DNA from: Ziziphus jujuba
Lineage: Eukaryota > Streptophyta > Magnoliopsida > Rosales > Rhamnaceae
DNA length: 64,000 nucleotides
NCBI RefSeq assembly: GCF_031755915.1
Contig: NC_083389.1
Location: 28,465,501 to 28,529,500 of the forward strand
Direction: 5' to 3'
Shown here: positions 1 to 11,215 of the stretch, one piece after another
How the letters are laid out: each line of letters starts with the position of its first letter
Position numbering within the stretch: position 1 is the first letter of the stretch
Position numbers and translations under genes: made by a program
The notes under the pieces: generated by a model
What the model was told of the DNA's origin: nothing
What the model saw: only the letters and a program-made list of their open reading frames with translations
The model's database searches: none

Positions 1-620
1 AATAAAATCCAAAAGTAAAGCTAATTTCTTAAAACAAAAAGTAGAAATCAAATTAGGAAACTAAAATACTATCTTTTTAACTAAGTTGACTTTGACCAAT
101 TTAGGCTCCAAATCAGCTTCCGTATGCTTTTTAAGATGCCAAATAGTATGATTATGAAGTCCCACATGTTGCCCTTGCTTGGAGGGAAAAGAAAAAGCCA
201 ACTCAGTAAAATACAGTAAAGCTAGCGGAAAATATGGCAAAACCTGACCAATTTCTCTCTCATGCGCACACCACTTAAATGACCAGCTTAGCTTTGGCCT
301 TGACCAGTTCCCATGACTTATTAGTGATATCAAGTGAAATCAAGAATATTTGTCCCCATTTTCCACTGCCCAGAATCTATAAATGCACTAAAACTGTTAT
401 CCAGGTTAGTATTGGCTTCCACCACTTGTATGCCCAAAACAGGTCTTGGATCTTCGGATATGCTCAAGCCCTCTTGAGAATGAATTACCCCATGTATAAA
501 GGCAGCAAGTTTGTCCCTAAACCTCTTAGCTTAAGCCTAGTGATTGGCCCGATCTTCATCCGTATCAGATCAGCACCCCACCGGGTTGTCGGTTGTGCGG
601 GCTAGGGCAGATTCACATAA
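1..620 (-). mobile_element. 3' LTR (partial) of RT-less Ty3/gypsy element A
   Basis: This is the inner part of the 3' LTR of a minus-strand element; the rest lies before the window. It aligns along its length with 6551-7180, the 5' LTR of the same element. The inner border is set by comparison with the copy at 27.85 kb, where a clean purine-rich tract is followed by TGATGAGAATTC; here the matching place on the minus strand is the degenerate TTATGTGAATCT ending at 620, preceded by a purine-rich tract (621-634 in plus coordinates). Remnants of a polyprotein C-terminus are readable in the first 280 bases inside the border. Confidence 0.75.
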
Positions 621-1012
621 TTCCCTTCCTCTTGAAAAGGATTTGCCCTCAAATCAAAGTCATCACCTGTAGCAAAAGTAGATAAATCAGTGATATTAAA
701 TGTAGCACTAACATTATGCTCACCTGATAAATTAAGCTTGTAGGCATTTTCATTATTCCGCTCCAAGACTTGAAAAGGACTATCCCCACGCGGCATAAGC
801 TTGGACTTTCTTTGCTTGGGAAACCTCTCCTTTATTAAATGCAACCAAACAAAATCTCTTGGGTCAAATGCTATCACAACAAATATTAGAAATACAAGCT
901 CATTTTGGCAAAAATCACACTTAATAGTGGCAAACAATAGTTCCCAAAATTTCAAATTTCCACAAAGTAAAGCTCTCAACAAGGAAGATAAAGTTCTATA
1001 CAACAAATTTTT
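602..1012 (-). pseudogene. Ty3/gypsy integrase C-terminal tail, element A
   Basis: This is the end of the polyprotein of element A. The reading frame (602-1006) starts in an integrase region that matches the copy at 27.26 kb (TLSSLLRAL here, TLFTFLRAL there). It continues through a basic segment and the stretch GDDFDLRANPFQEE, which the other copy also has. The integrase catalytic core, RNase H and RT that should come before it are absent: on the minus strand the sequence passes within about 30 bases from the linker motif YKDAYLK (about 1030) to this tail. The frame crosses the purine tract at 621-634 into the LTR and meets a stop at 602. Several frameshifts are present, so no functional product is expected. 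Confidence 0.7.
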
Positions 1013-1191
1013 TTTTTAAATAAGCATCTTTATAATTCATGACCAGCGATGGTTTCTTACTCAAGATAGCTTTATTAACATCCCCAAAACTCAAATAAAA
1101 TTTTTTATTTTTCATTTTCCTCTCTCGGCCACAACACTACTTCCCTATCTCTCGGGTTTCTCACAATAGCTCTTGGGTTTCTCCATTTTTC

Positions 1192-1374
1192 TCACCCCAC
1201 ATTTGGCTTTCTCATGATTTTCCACTCAATTTGAGTCTTAGAATACTTACCTTGAATAGCAAGCTTGAACTTACCTTCTTGGATGGTTGGTGAAGCCATT
1301 GGTGCCATACTAGCCTTCTCCTTGAGTTTTTTAGCCTCCCTCCTTTGTTGTATTTGTAATTGATCTCTATACAC
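1192..1374 (-). pseudogene. Linker between protease and RT of element A
   Basis: This short frame is rich in lysine and glutamine (MYRDQLQIQQRREAKKLKEK) and lies between the protease and the deleted RT region. A matching, also broken, segment is at 26.9-27.1 kb in the second copy, with the same order of features. In autonomous Ty3 elements of this kind the segment leads into RT. Here, after more damaged sequence (1030-1190), it leads straight to the integrase tail. It has no enzymatic motif. Confidence 0.5.
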
Positions 1375-1394
1375 TTCCTTGGGAGTTAATGGCT

Positions 1395-1937
1395 CTAGCT
1401 TGACCTTCTTACCTTTAAATAAAAAAAAAAAATACTATTTTCTCGACCATAATGAATAGCATCTTTATCAAATTTCCATGGTCTACCTAATAGAATATGT
1501 CTGGCATGCATAGGCATAACATCACACAAAACAACATCCACATATTTATCTATGCTAAATTTTACTTTGGCTTGTTTATTCACTTCCATCTCACCACTAT
1601 CAGTAAGCCATTGTAATCTATAAGGTTCTGGATGTTTAGTAGTTGTTAAGCCTAATTTATCAACCACAATATTACTAATTACATTTGTACAACTTCCACT
1701 ATCAATAATCATACTACAAATCTTACCTTGGATTTCACATCGGGTGTGGAAGATATTTTCTCTTTGAACTTGATCCTCATCCTTGTATACAGCAAGTACT
1801 CTCGTAGAAACCAAGTTTAATTTGGCTTTGGATGCATAGAGTATCTCGGCTTCATCTTCAAGTTCTTCCTCTCCTTGTTCGGTCTCACACTCACTTTCTT
1901 CACTTTCCAATTCTAGCTTACCATTACCCTTTAACAC
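1395..1937 (-). pseudogene. Ty3/gypsy aspartic protease, element A
   Basis: This is the retroviral-type aspartic protease that would cut the Gag-Pol polyprotein. The 180-aa frame contains the active-site loop IDSGSCTNVIS (about residues 97-107), followed by the typical LGL and HPEPYRLQWL segments and the second structural motif ILLGRPW near residue 150. An acidic stretch lies at the N-terminus. Just upstream (1938-2020) a damaged zinc-knuckle sequence is readable in another frame. The N-terminal methionine of the open stretch is not a real start: this is a domain inside a broken polyprotein. The protease core itself is uninterrupted. Confidence 0.8.
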
Positions 1938-2158
1938 TATGATTCTTCTATTCCGGCATTGGCCAGTGATGTGTCCTCATACCTGGAATTTAAAACAAAC
2001 AATTTCTCTAGATTTTGAAGGTTTAGGATCATATTTTACCTCACTTTTGTGTGCTTGGACAGATTTGGCTTTGGACTCCCTTTTTAGCCGATTTGAACTT
2101 TCTTCACCAACTCTCAGCTTTGGCTTGTTTTCAAGGGTAGGATTGTTTCTCCAGCCAC

Positions 2159-2945
2159 TTAGATTTGATCTTCTACTGTTGGAAACACCTCTAAACCATG
2201 AGAACCCCTCCTCTTGAATTCATACTCTAATTTAATAGCCACATGCAACATCTCCTCAAATTCCACATATTGTTGCAATTCTAGTTGATTAGCTATTTCA
2301 CGATTCAAACCACCAAGAAACCTTGCCATGGTTGCTTCTTTATCTTCATTCATGCTTAACCTCATCATAAGGATCTCTATCTGCTTGTAATAATCCTCTA
2401 CGAACCTAGTTCCTCGAGATAAAGATTGAAGTCTTTGATGCAGCAACCTATGACCGCTTCCTCATGGCTCCTTTCATTTGTCGCCATGTAATGATCAAGT
2501 CATCACCAACTCTCCTTTGAGTATTTTGCTCATTGGTCCACCATTGGAGTGCATAATGACCAAATTCCATTGCTGCCAATTTCACTTTCTTAGCCTCCGA
2601 ATAGTTGTGGCAATCGAAGATCATCTCCATACTTTCCTCCCATTCCAAGTAAGCCTCCGGATCACTTTTCCCCATGAAAGGTGTTATGTTTACCTTGATG
2701 TTGCTAAGATCATAATCTACCTCCTCTCTCCTATACCTCCCATGGCCTAGTCTCTCTTGGAAAGCAAGTGTTTCATCCATTCCTTCCTCGAAATCATCTC
2801 CAAAATATTTCTCTTCAAACTCCTCTCTAGGTCATCCACAGCTTCCTCGACCTCGATCTCGACCTCCATGGAACTCTTGCCTCAAATTTGGTCCACCATG
2901 AGATGTTTCTATTCTATCCATCCTTTGATTTATGTGGTCAAATTG
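2159..2945 (-). pseudogene. Ty3/gypsy Gag, C-terminal two thirds, element A
   Basis: This is the capsid-like Gag domain (retrotrans_gag family), which builds the particle. Two frames are involved: 2448-2780, with KSDPEAYLEWEE and GHYALQWWTNEQ, and 2159-2446, with RLSMNEDKEATMARFLGG. Comparison with the copy at 25.2 kb shows that about eight residues are lost and the frame shifts at about 2447. The N-terminal part lies at 4687-4841, on the far side of a 1.74-kb LTR insertion at 2945/2946. Confidence 0.8.
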
Positions 2946-4686
2946 TGTTAGGTCTAAAATATTGATGATTTTATGCCATATTTATAGCTTAATATTTGTT
3001 AGTTTGTGTTAATTTGTTATGGAAAGATACTTATTTATGTATTTTTCTTAATCTAGGAGAAAGAGGAAGAATTTTAAGAAAACAACCATAAATATGGATT
3101 CCTTGGGTCGAATTATGGTGGGAAGCAAGATTTGAGCTCGAACGGACTAAGCATTAAAAAGATTCCAAAAAGATACCTTGAAGATTCCATAAATATTCTA
3201 TCGAGAATTTCATGTGGAAGTGGATGTCATATGAATCATCACAATCTGAGGATTTCAAATGTCTCGTTATTTTTGGATTTCGAGGTGCGAGCAAAGAGTT
3301 ATCATCATTTAAAGTTTGGAATTTATAAAAAAGAATATTCTAGTTAAATCTCCACCATTGATCAAAAGAGGGAATCAAAGCAATTTGAAGGCCAAGATAA
3401 CAACAAGCGGCAATAATTGGTTAATTTATCATTAATGAGGCACATGTCATGTCACATGCTTCATTAAGGATAAATTAGACTAATTAACTATTTTTTTAGG
3501 TGGAATTAGATAAAAGGAAAGTAGTAGAGAACAAGTAATATACAGTTTCCTTTTTACATATGAAATTCGTCCAACCCTTTTCATGGCCTAAAAAAGGTAT
3601 CTTCCAAGACTCCCACATTGAAAATAAAGAGACAAAAAGATTCCCAAGGTCCTATATATATAGCCCCCACCACATTGAAGGAAGATATACAAGTTTAAAG
3701 AGTTATTTAAGAGCTTTTAGGAGGCTTAAATAGAAACGAACCAAATTTTGAGAGTTTCTAAGATTCTCTTAAGGGTTCTAGGGTTTTAAAGTTTTAGAGT
3801 TTTAGAAGATCAATTGGAGAGCTTGGAGGAGGCAGAGAGATGTGGGCTTGCTTGGAGAAGAAGGCTACGACTTTGAGAGCTCTTGGAGGAGAATTTCTTC
3901 AATAGTTTTTATTTTCTTTTCCTTTCTCTTTAATTGTGAATCTTATTATTTTTAATAATTATGGATGTTGAAATTATTTTTACCATGAACTAATTTTCAT
4001 AGCTAGGGCTATGATGTAGCCCTAACTATGAAGGCTTAATTATTTTAATATATGTTGAGTCTTATTTAATTAGTAATATGTTTTGTTAATAAATCATTGG
4101 TATACTTAATGCTTTCATAGGCCGGAAGGAATGAATGATTTTAATAATATTTGAGCTTGGAAAAGGATAATATTATGGATCTCCAATGATTTACATGAAT
4201 GCATAATTGATTGGAAAATAGTTATGTCTCATGCCATATTATTTGCTTAATTTATGCTTGATGAATTTGCATGATTTAATTTATAGGCCGGAAGGAATAA
4301 ATAAGGTTATGTGAATATTATCAATTGTGAGTGGAAACTACTTTTGATTAATTTTGTGATTAAGTGTGGTTAACAAAATTACTAGTTAATTAAATTCACA
4401 TATTTAAGTAATTAAATTGGAATAGTTAGTGGTGAAATCAAATGCCCTAGTGTTCATAATTATTCAATTCTCTCTCTTACTTGAAATTGATCTAATTTTA
4501 ATTGATTGCTTTTGTTTAATTTAGTTTATTTAGTTTTCAATTGCCATCTTAAATTTTAGTTCAAATATTATCAAAACCTAATTATCTTTGGTACTTAATA
4601 CTTGATCCCTTGGGTACGACAACCCTATTTTTCCACTTTATTACTTGAAAACGATTCGTGCACTTGCGAGTTGATTTTACACATCA
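2946..4686 (+). mobile_element. Solo LTR nested in gag of element A
   Basis: This 1,741-bp insert begins TGTTAGG and ends CACATCA, so it has the TG...CA ends of an LTR. It is flanked on both sides by AATTG (2941-2945 and 4687-4691), a 5-bp target duplication. No internal region or second LTR is present, so it is a solo LTR left by recombination. A TATA-rich promoter-like stretch lies near 3651-3662. The 3' end, with GGGTACGACAACCC and ACGATTCGTGCACTTGCGAG, resembles long Ty3/gypsy LTRs of the Athila/Tat lineage; that lineage is recalled, not tested. Confidence 0.8.
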
Positions 4687-4841
4687 AATTGAGCATTCAT
4701 CCACTGCAATTGCTCCAAGATAGTCCTCATGTCCGTTTGCTCCCCACTCCCCGTAGCTCGAGAATCGCCTTTAAATCCTACGGACTCCTCTTCATTAATT
4801 CTCAAAGGTGGATCTCCTCTTCTCACCCTTGAATCTGCCAT
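4687..4841 (-). pseudogene. Gag N-terminus of element A
   Basis: Reading on the minus strand from ATG at 4841-4839, the protein begins MADSRVRRGD and continues with a segment close to the Gag start of the second copy (MADSMMRRGD at 25,206), including the GFKG and ATGSG stretches. The start is supported by that match and by the leader of about 1.2 kb between the LTR and this point. The frame is broken at 4687 by the solo LTR insertion and resumes at 2945. Confidence 0.75.
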
Positions 4842-6032
4842 ATTAGTATGAATATCACAAAAATAAAATAGGACCTCACAAAATTCACTGCCTTACGTGT
4901 TTCACTCAATTGAGGACTCAACATTCGTGTTTGCACACTAGTTTCGGCTTTTTATCCTTTTTTAAGCTCACACACTCTTGCCTTTTCCTACTAAAAGAAT
5001 TAACTCAAAGTTCTAATTAAAACACCCAAAAAACAGCAATTATATCAAAAGTATGTTTTAATTAAACTTATCAACAAGACAGTAGCAAAAAGCAAGTAAT
5101 ACCGAATGAATTTAAAATACCTAAATTTTGGCTTTTCTAGGCAAAATAAGACAAATTAACAAGGAGAATTTCGAAATCAATAAGAATTGTACTAGATGGT
5201 AAGAAATTAAAGACCCAAGAATAAAAATTTAGAAAAATAATTCCAAACACGAACAAGAATCAATTCGAACAAAAATAGGGAATAATGTTGGTTGTTGTTC
5301 TTGTAATTCAAGTTTTTGTATCAAATACTTTAACTAATTTTAATCCAAATAATTTAAGCACCCAAAATTCAAATATCTAGAAACAAAAATAATTCTCCAG
5401 AAACTCCAAATATTGAATAAATAATCAATAAATCAGCAGCTCCAAGAAATTTCCAGCAAACAAATTTTAACACCAAATTCAACAAACCGAATTTTTTTTT
5501 ATTCGGCTTTTTCTTCTTCTTCTTTTTTTTTTTTTTTTTTTATAATTTTTTAAACTCACATAAAAAAAATGCAGTATCAAGAATCAACACCAAAATTCCA
5601 TTTCCAACACCAAATAATCACCAAACCCGTGACCTCGCAAACAAAATACAAATTGTGCAGTTTTTTTATTTTTTATTTTTATTTATTTATTTATTTTTAT
5701 ATGTTGCCGCAAACACACTCTCTTTTTTTTGTTTTTTTTTTTTTGTTTTTGAATATATGAATGCAAATATTTAACACTAAAACAGCAAATAAAAATCAAC
5801 AAAAACCAAATTAACAAGAAAAATGATGAAAAACAACCAACAAACTAGGAAGCAACAAAAATACCGTATAAATTAGGAAACCTAATTTAACTAGGAATAA
5901 GATTTTTTTTTTTTTTTTTTTTTTATATGCAGAACATGTATGATGATAGAATCAACCTTAACCTAATGCTAAAATTGCAGAATAACACAAAAACAAACAA
6001 AGCAAATAAAGATAGATCAAACCTAAATAAAA
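4842..6032 (-). mobile_element. Untranslated leader of element A
   Basis: This 1.2-kb non-coding leader lies between the primer-binding site and the gag start. It is AT-rich with long T runs (about 5521-5541, 5707-5748, 5906-5924). The second copy has a shorter leader of about 0.67 kb (24,538-25,205) with related stretches near the gag end. No gene was recognised in it. Confidence 0.6.
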
Positions 6033-6048
6033 TTCGGTTCTGATACCA
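6033..6048 (-). promoter_or_regulatory. Primer-binding site of element A
   Basis: The minus strand reads TGGTATCAGAACCGAA two bases after the LTR end. The first nine bases match the usual plant initiator-methionine tRNA primer site (TGGTATCAGAGC). Its position fixes the LTR border at 6051. Confidence 0.85.
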
Positions 6049-6050
6049 AA

Positions 6051-7180
6051 TGATACAAACCTAGGACGATCTGCTCTTAAATCTGTATTATAATTGCCTG
6101 AATCTAACTATGTTCAAGCTTTAATGGTCACCTTAACCCCTAACCAACTTGTGATTAGAAACCTTGGTATATAATGAAGATGCCACAAAAGGTGATGGAA
6201 TTCCTATTGATAAGTCAAAACTAAAACACTCACTCTCTAATGGTGTTTTAGGTGTTCGAAAGAATAAAGAGAAATTCAATCTCACAAAATAAATTCTGAA
6301 TATTATTAATGGTGTGTTCTTCCTAAAAAAAGGCCTTTTTATAGGCTAAAAGAAAACAAAATTAAACCCTAAAAGCTAAAGGAAAAACCGGCCATGCTTG
6401 ATGTTTCCTAAAGTGACCGAATTTTCTCCCTCATTTGCTAATCTAATTTTGATTAGTTAATTCCATTATTTTGAATTAGGAATTAACTAATTTAAATGAA
6501 AATAATAAAATAATAACTTTCCTAAATTTATTTGTCCAGCAAATAAATAAATAAAATCCAAAGTAAAGGTAATTTCCTAAAACAAAAAGTAGAAATCAAA
6601 TTAGGAAACTAAAATACTATCTTTTTGACTAAGTTGACTTTGACCAATCTTTGACTAATTTAGGCTCCAAATTAGCTTCCATATGCTTTTTAAGATGCCA
6701 AATAGGCTGATTATGAAGTCCCACGTGTTTCTCTTGCTTGGAGGAAAGAGAAAAAGCCAACTTAGCAAAATATATTAAAGCCAACAGAAAATACGGCAAA
6801 ACGTGGCCAATTTCTCTCTCATGCGCACACCACTTAAATGACCAGCTTAGCTTCAGCCTTGACCAGTTCCCATGACTTCTTAGTGTTATCAAGTGAAATC
6901 AAGAATATTTGACCCCATTTCCCATTGCCCGGAATCCATAAATGCACCAAAACCTCTACCCAGCTCCGTATCGGCTTCCACCACTTGTATGCTCAAAATA
7001 GGTCTTGAATCTTCAGATATGGACAAGCCCTCTTGAGAATGAATTATCCCCTGGATAAAGGTAGCAAGGTTGTCCCTAAGCCTCTTAGCTTGAGCTCTAG
7101 TGATCGGCCCAGTCTTCATCCGTATCGGGTCAGCACCCCAGCGGGTTGTCGATTGTGTGGGCTTGGGCGGATTCGCATGA
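6051..7180 (-). mobile_element. 5' LTR of RT-less Ty3/gypsy element A
   Basis: This LTR of about 1,130 bp runs, on the minus strand, from TCATGCGAATCC (degenerate form of TGATGAGAATCC in sister copies) to TTTGTATCA, next to the primer-binding site. A coding remnant at 7119-6889 reads GPITRAQAKRLRDNLATF, the basic tail typical of the C-terminal end of Ty3 polyproteins, so the LTR carries the end of the coding region. The element lies within a second Ty3 element whose protease-gag region starts right after 7180. The target duplication cannot be checked because the other end is outside the window. Confidence 0.8.
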
Positions 7181-8497
7181 AGGAGCCCCTAACATTTACC
7201 TACACATTCAATTTTATCCTTGTTTACCAATTCAACTGGAACTTGATGTTTTGGTTAATTGGAATTCCAAAATGCTTCACTAAAGCCTGTTCAATAAAAT
7301 TATGGGTACTTCTTCCATCAATTAATATTGTGATCTCTTTCCTATGCTATTTACCAAGAATTGATAGAGTTTGTTGATGTAATGCTCCAAATATGGCGTG
7401 AAAGGAAATTTCTAGAGCAGCTTCTTTATGGGATGAGTCATATGGCGGATATGGTTCCTTTTTCTAAAAAACAGCCTGTTCCTCGATCATCTGGAATTGG
7501 GGACATTGGCTGTGGTGCCCAGGTGTGAACTTCTCATCATAGTAGAAGCAAAGGTCTTTGGAACACCTATCCCTTGCCTCTTAAGTTCAAATTGTTTGGA
7601 AAGAGGGAGGGAAATTATGAGAAATTTGTTTTATCGCTCGTAAGGGTCCTAAAAGCCCGGCAGCATTTTGTTCCGTTACCTTTGATGGCTATCCCATGCT
7701 AGGTTATCTTAGATGCCCATAATTCTTTCTCTATAAATGATTTCTTTCCTCAATCAGACGTGCCACTCTAATGGCATCTGACATGGATCGAGGTTGTTTC
7801 ACTTTGACATCGAGGCATATCTCGTCCTTCAATCTGGCAATGAAACATCCTAGAATGTAAGTTTCTAGAATGTTTAATTTGTTCGGATAATTTTTCAAAT
7901 TCAATTTGGTATTGGTCAATAGAGGTGGCCTATTTCAATCTTGTCAGAGCCTCAGATGGATCTTCGTATTCTATAGGCCCGAAGCGGTGCATAACAGCTC
8001 TAGTGAATTCCGACCATAGAATATTCTGTAGGCCTGAAGCGGTGTTGAATAGCTCTAGTGAATTCCGACCATAGAAAGGGACCTTTGAAGATGAAAAGAG
8101 GCAAGTTGGATGTGTTGTAAGGCTTCAATATTATTGAACACAAAGTATTGCTCACATTTGTAAATCCATCCATTCGGGTCATCACCATTGAATTTTGGAA
8201 AATATAATTTAAGTTTTCCTTGGCCTCTTTTTGTCATCCTGGTTGGCTGCATGCTTCCTGCATATGGCTTGATTTGTGGAATGAGGGACCACCAAGGTTG
8301 AAGTGGTTTTGTTCTCATTCCTTTAAATTCTTGAGGGATTGAACATGCAAGGTTTGCGAATCCACTATGATCGTTTGCAAAGTGGCATTGATTTGTCCAA
8401 GGCTTATATTAGTCTGATCAATACGGTTGTCATGTTGGAGCAAGCTCTCTTTAAGCTCCACTTCAAATTTAGCATTTGCCTTAGCTCTAGTCTCCAT
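7181..8497 (-). pseudogene. Gag-protease of a second Ty3/gypsy family (element B)
   Basis: Read from 8497 down, this is a decayed Gag: an N-terminal METRAKANAKF segment (8497-8315), the Gag core with KLYFPKFNGDDPNGWIY and LASFHL (8318-8055), and the segment FIARLKDEICLDVKVKQP (7919-7731). A zinc knuckle at about 7560-7500 (CFYYDEKFTPGHHSQC) has its second cysteine replaced. At about 7400-7230 the protease reads LIDGRSTHNFIEQ, where DGRST stands for the usual DGGST. There are several frameshifts and a short internal duplication at about 7970-8080. Element A interrupts it at 7180; RT and integrase would lie before the window if present. Confidence 0.75.
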
Positions 8498-8513
8498 AGC
8501 TTATTAAGGGAAT

Positions 8514-8528
8514 CGGGCTCTGATACTA
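8514..8528 (-). promoter_or_regulatory. Primer-binding site of element B
   Basis: The minus strand reads TAGTATCAGAGCC, one mismatch from the initiator-tRNA primer site. It lies 17 bases upstream of the gag ATG and directly next to a TGATAGGATTG sequence (plus strand, 8530) that would be the LTR end. Confidence 0.7.
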
Positions 8529-8529
8529 G

Positions 8530-8740
8530 TGATAGGATTGTTTTGTAGTAAAAGAGTAGAGGAAGGAAATGGAGAGAAGAAGAGAAATAAAAAGGAAAAA
8601 ACTTCATTCATAAGTTCATAAAACACATATATTTAAAAAGCTATGCTATCTATGATTCCTACATACCAGCCATTAAACTCACACACTACAACAAAATAAT
8701 TGAACAGCTAGCTAGAAAATAGGCAATAACATAACAACCA
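8530..8740 (-). mobile_element. Probable short LTR of element B
   Basis: Between the primer-binding site and the start of PPR-like sequence is about 210 bp beginning TGATAGG (plus strand) and ending near ACATAACA. The ends fit a TG...CA LTR, but the outer border is uncertain and no second copy is in the window, although a loosely similar A-rich stretch occurs at 9790-9900. This call rests mainly on position. Confidence 0.45.
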
Positions 8741-8759
8741 CGAACACCACCCTCTGACC

Positions 8760-9710
8760 ACGTAGGTGTTCATGCTCCATGCAAAATAAGGTCTTAATAG
8801 TCTTTCCCTCAAATTCCATTGCTTTGACCAACCAAGGTATTGTAGAGAAGATAGCTAGAACCCTTTTCAATGAAGATCTTAAACCCCTTGAAATTACTCC
8901 ATCTCTACTATTCAATCTCGATCCTAAATTACCCAACTTGTTCTCTCCAAGCCATGTGCTCCACCTCATTCTAGTTTGAATTTCTTTAATTTTCTTTGAA
9001 GGAATCAACCCTCACTTCACCCAAGCCCAATCTTCAAGTGCATTTCATGCTCATTTATAGGCTCTATGAAACTTGAAAGTGTGCCCAGTTGAATAACATA
9101 GTGAATTGTATGGTGACCAGCGACGATCTTCAATAGTCAATTTATAGAATTGTTACTTTTGAGGATGGATATAAAGACTCTAAATTTACATAAAATTTAT
9201 ATGATACGCTATTTAGAGACTATGTGGATAATAAGATGTTTGACAAGGCTTATGGATTTTTTATTACATGGATTAAACAGGATTTCAGATTGAAGAAAAA
9301 TCTTGCTTCACACTTTTGCTTGCTCTGAAAAAATTTGATCGGATGGACACATTTTTTAAGTTTTTTGAGCATATGTTTTATAGGGTGTTGAATCAGTTTA
9401 TATTCATTAATAGTTGCGATCAACAAACTATGTAATACGAGAAAGGTTGAAAAGGCAAAAGCTTTAATGAATGAACTGGTTAGTGGAGGGATTTAAACAA
9501 ATGTTTTCACATATAATGCACTAATAAATGCATAGTTGAAAGGAACGATCTTGTAGCCAACCTTAAGTACTGCACTTGAAAGATAGAAATAATGTGGGCT
9601 ATTATACTATGATGTGTACAATCTTAATAGAATGGTATGCTAACTTTGGAAAGTTTGAAGAAAGTATTGTGGATCAACCTATGAAAGAATAAGTGGTGAT
9701 TTCTTAAGAC
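8760..9710 (+). pseudogene. Pentatricopeptide-repeat (PPR) protein pseudogene
   Basis: PPR proteins are RNA-binding proteins of plant organelles. The first part (8779-8979) reads LKPLEITPSLLFNLDPKLPN, typical of the N-terminal region before the repeats of a P-class PPR protein. Further on, in shifting frames, come a segment like LFRDYVDNKMFDKAYGFF (about 9211-9270), RMDTFFKFFEHM, then KVEKAKALMNELVSGGI followed by NVFTYNALINA (about 9440-9530), the hallmark PPR repeat, and ILIEWYANFGKFEES (about 9620-9665). Frameshifts and stops break every repeat and the C-terminal repeats are absent. It is the only clear host-gene remnant in the window. Confidence 0.7.
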
Positions 9711-10180
9711 ATAATATGTTTGCTAATTGTATTTTGATGGGTGAATGAATTAGTTTCCTTTTATGTACTATCTTCTTTTATTGATATGTCCCTGATTTAG
9801 AAAAAATTAAAGAAAGAGGAGAAGAAAAGAACATAGAAGAGGAAACTACTTCATTCGCACCCATTAAAATACAATTGATAAATATATAAATGTGTGTAAC
9901 CCATTCCCACAACAAGATAAACAGCCACATATAGATTTTAAACAACTTATATAATAGTAATATTATCTAATTAATTAATAAATATATTCCTCCCATACAC
10001 CCAATCAACTCTGTGTGCAGGCATGGGAGAGGTTGACTATTTGATCCATATAATATAGAAGGTTCCATCCCATTTAATGCTTACAAGTCAGATGTGGGAT
10101 ATGATAATAATTCTCTGGTTATACAATTATCACTAATAGAAATCGTGTAACAATAAGAAAATATGATTTTAAATACTCTA
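9711..10180. other. Unassigned AT-rich segment
   Basis: No reading frame or repeat was recognised with confidence. A purine-rich stretch at 9797-9850 followed by CTACTTCATTCG resembles 8560-8610 and may be a decayed LTR relic of element B. Confidence 0.4.
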
Positions 10181-10761
10181 TGTTGGAATAAGGTGGAAAC
10201 TTTCCAACAATCTATCGTCTCTGAAATATGCAGGTGTGCAACTTCAAACCTGTAACAGTTAAAAGAAAGAATGCCAATTGAATTAAACTCCTCAAACGAC
10301 TGTATTAATTATTGGAGAATAAAAATAATCTACAAAGTCCAATTGCCTTAATGATTAAAGGACTTTAAAAAATAAAATTTCAACTAAGAGCAACTAAAAG
10401 CAATAGACTAATTGATGTAAATTCTAAAAAAAGAATACACTATATAGTCTGGTGTCTTGTAGTTGTATGGAGAAGTGTGTAGGGCCCCTACAAATCCAAT
10501 GGAGCTCCTATTTATATATGTAGAAAACTTCAATTTGCTTTATGCGCTTCCTATATAGGACTCCTCTAAAATCCAACTTCAAAATCTTAATTTATACATA
10601 TGACAATCACATGACCATTTAATTTCCAATCGATGTGGGATCAATGCTATTCAATTAATCTTTCAAAAATAATATTTAAATGGATTAAAAAATGTTAATT
10701 TAAAAAATTAATATTATGGCCTAAACAGTCTGTTTGCTTTAACTGATTTATGTTGACAACA
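10181..10761. mobile_element. Candidate solo LTR
   Basis: This 581-bp segment begins TGTTGGAATAAGG and ends GTTGACAACA, giving terminal TGTTG...CAACA ends like a Ty1/copia LTR. A TATA-like stretch CCTATTTATATATG lies in the middle (about 10,506-10,519). Flanking bases (CTCTA and ACTTT) do not form a clear target duplication, so the call is tentative. Confidence 0.35.
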
Positions 10762-11215
10762 ACTTTCGATAGACGTAAAGTCAGTGCTTGGTGGGTTTCA
10801 AGCATAAGGTTGACTTCAAGTATGGTGGACTCTACCCTTAAAGTTTTTAAACCCAAGTAGGAATCTATAACTCTTACATGGATGCCAATGGTTAGTTTTT
10901 AGATAAATTTTCTATTGATTTTCTAGTAACGATGTTAGTTTAGTAACCTAGTTCTCCTTCTATCCTTATCAACATGCTTTTTATGTAAAAAAAAAAAAGG
11001 GAAAAAAAAGGAAAAAAAAGGAAACTCGAGACTGTCCAAAATTAAAAGACAAGCTAAAGTCTAGAAAGAGTTAAAGTTTTAGATGGAAATTAGTGATAAA
11101 TAATTCAAAATAGGAGAACAATCAATATGTTCAAATGATTGAGGAGGCGAGCTTTATCAAGCCACCCTTTTCTCGAGTGATTTGTTTAGTTTGAAACTAT
11201 CGGAAATTTGATAGG
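10762..11215. other. Unassigned segment with A-rich tract
   Basis: No gene recognised. It includes a low-complexity run of A with interspersed G at about 10,987-11,024. Confidence 0.4.

Noticed and set aside
2938..4691. 8-bp target duplication TCAAATTG suggesting a hAT insert
   Set aside because: The insert has TG...CA ends and the extra TCA is explained by the LTR end ...CACATCA. A 5-bp duplication AATTG fits an LTR better.
5569..5760. Short frames in T-rich leader of element A
   Set aside because: Low-complexity homopolymer-driven translation with no similarity to the other copy.
333..7180. Tandem array internal-LTR-internal for the RT-less family
   Set aside because: At first the segments 333-620, 6892-7180 and 23,521-23,793 looked like extra internal 3' ends. 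All copies start at the same TGATGAGAAYCC point after a purine tract, so these segments belong to a longer LTR.
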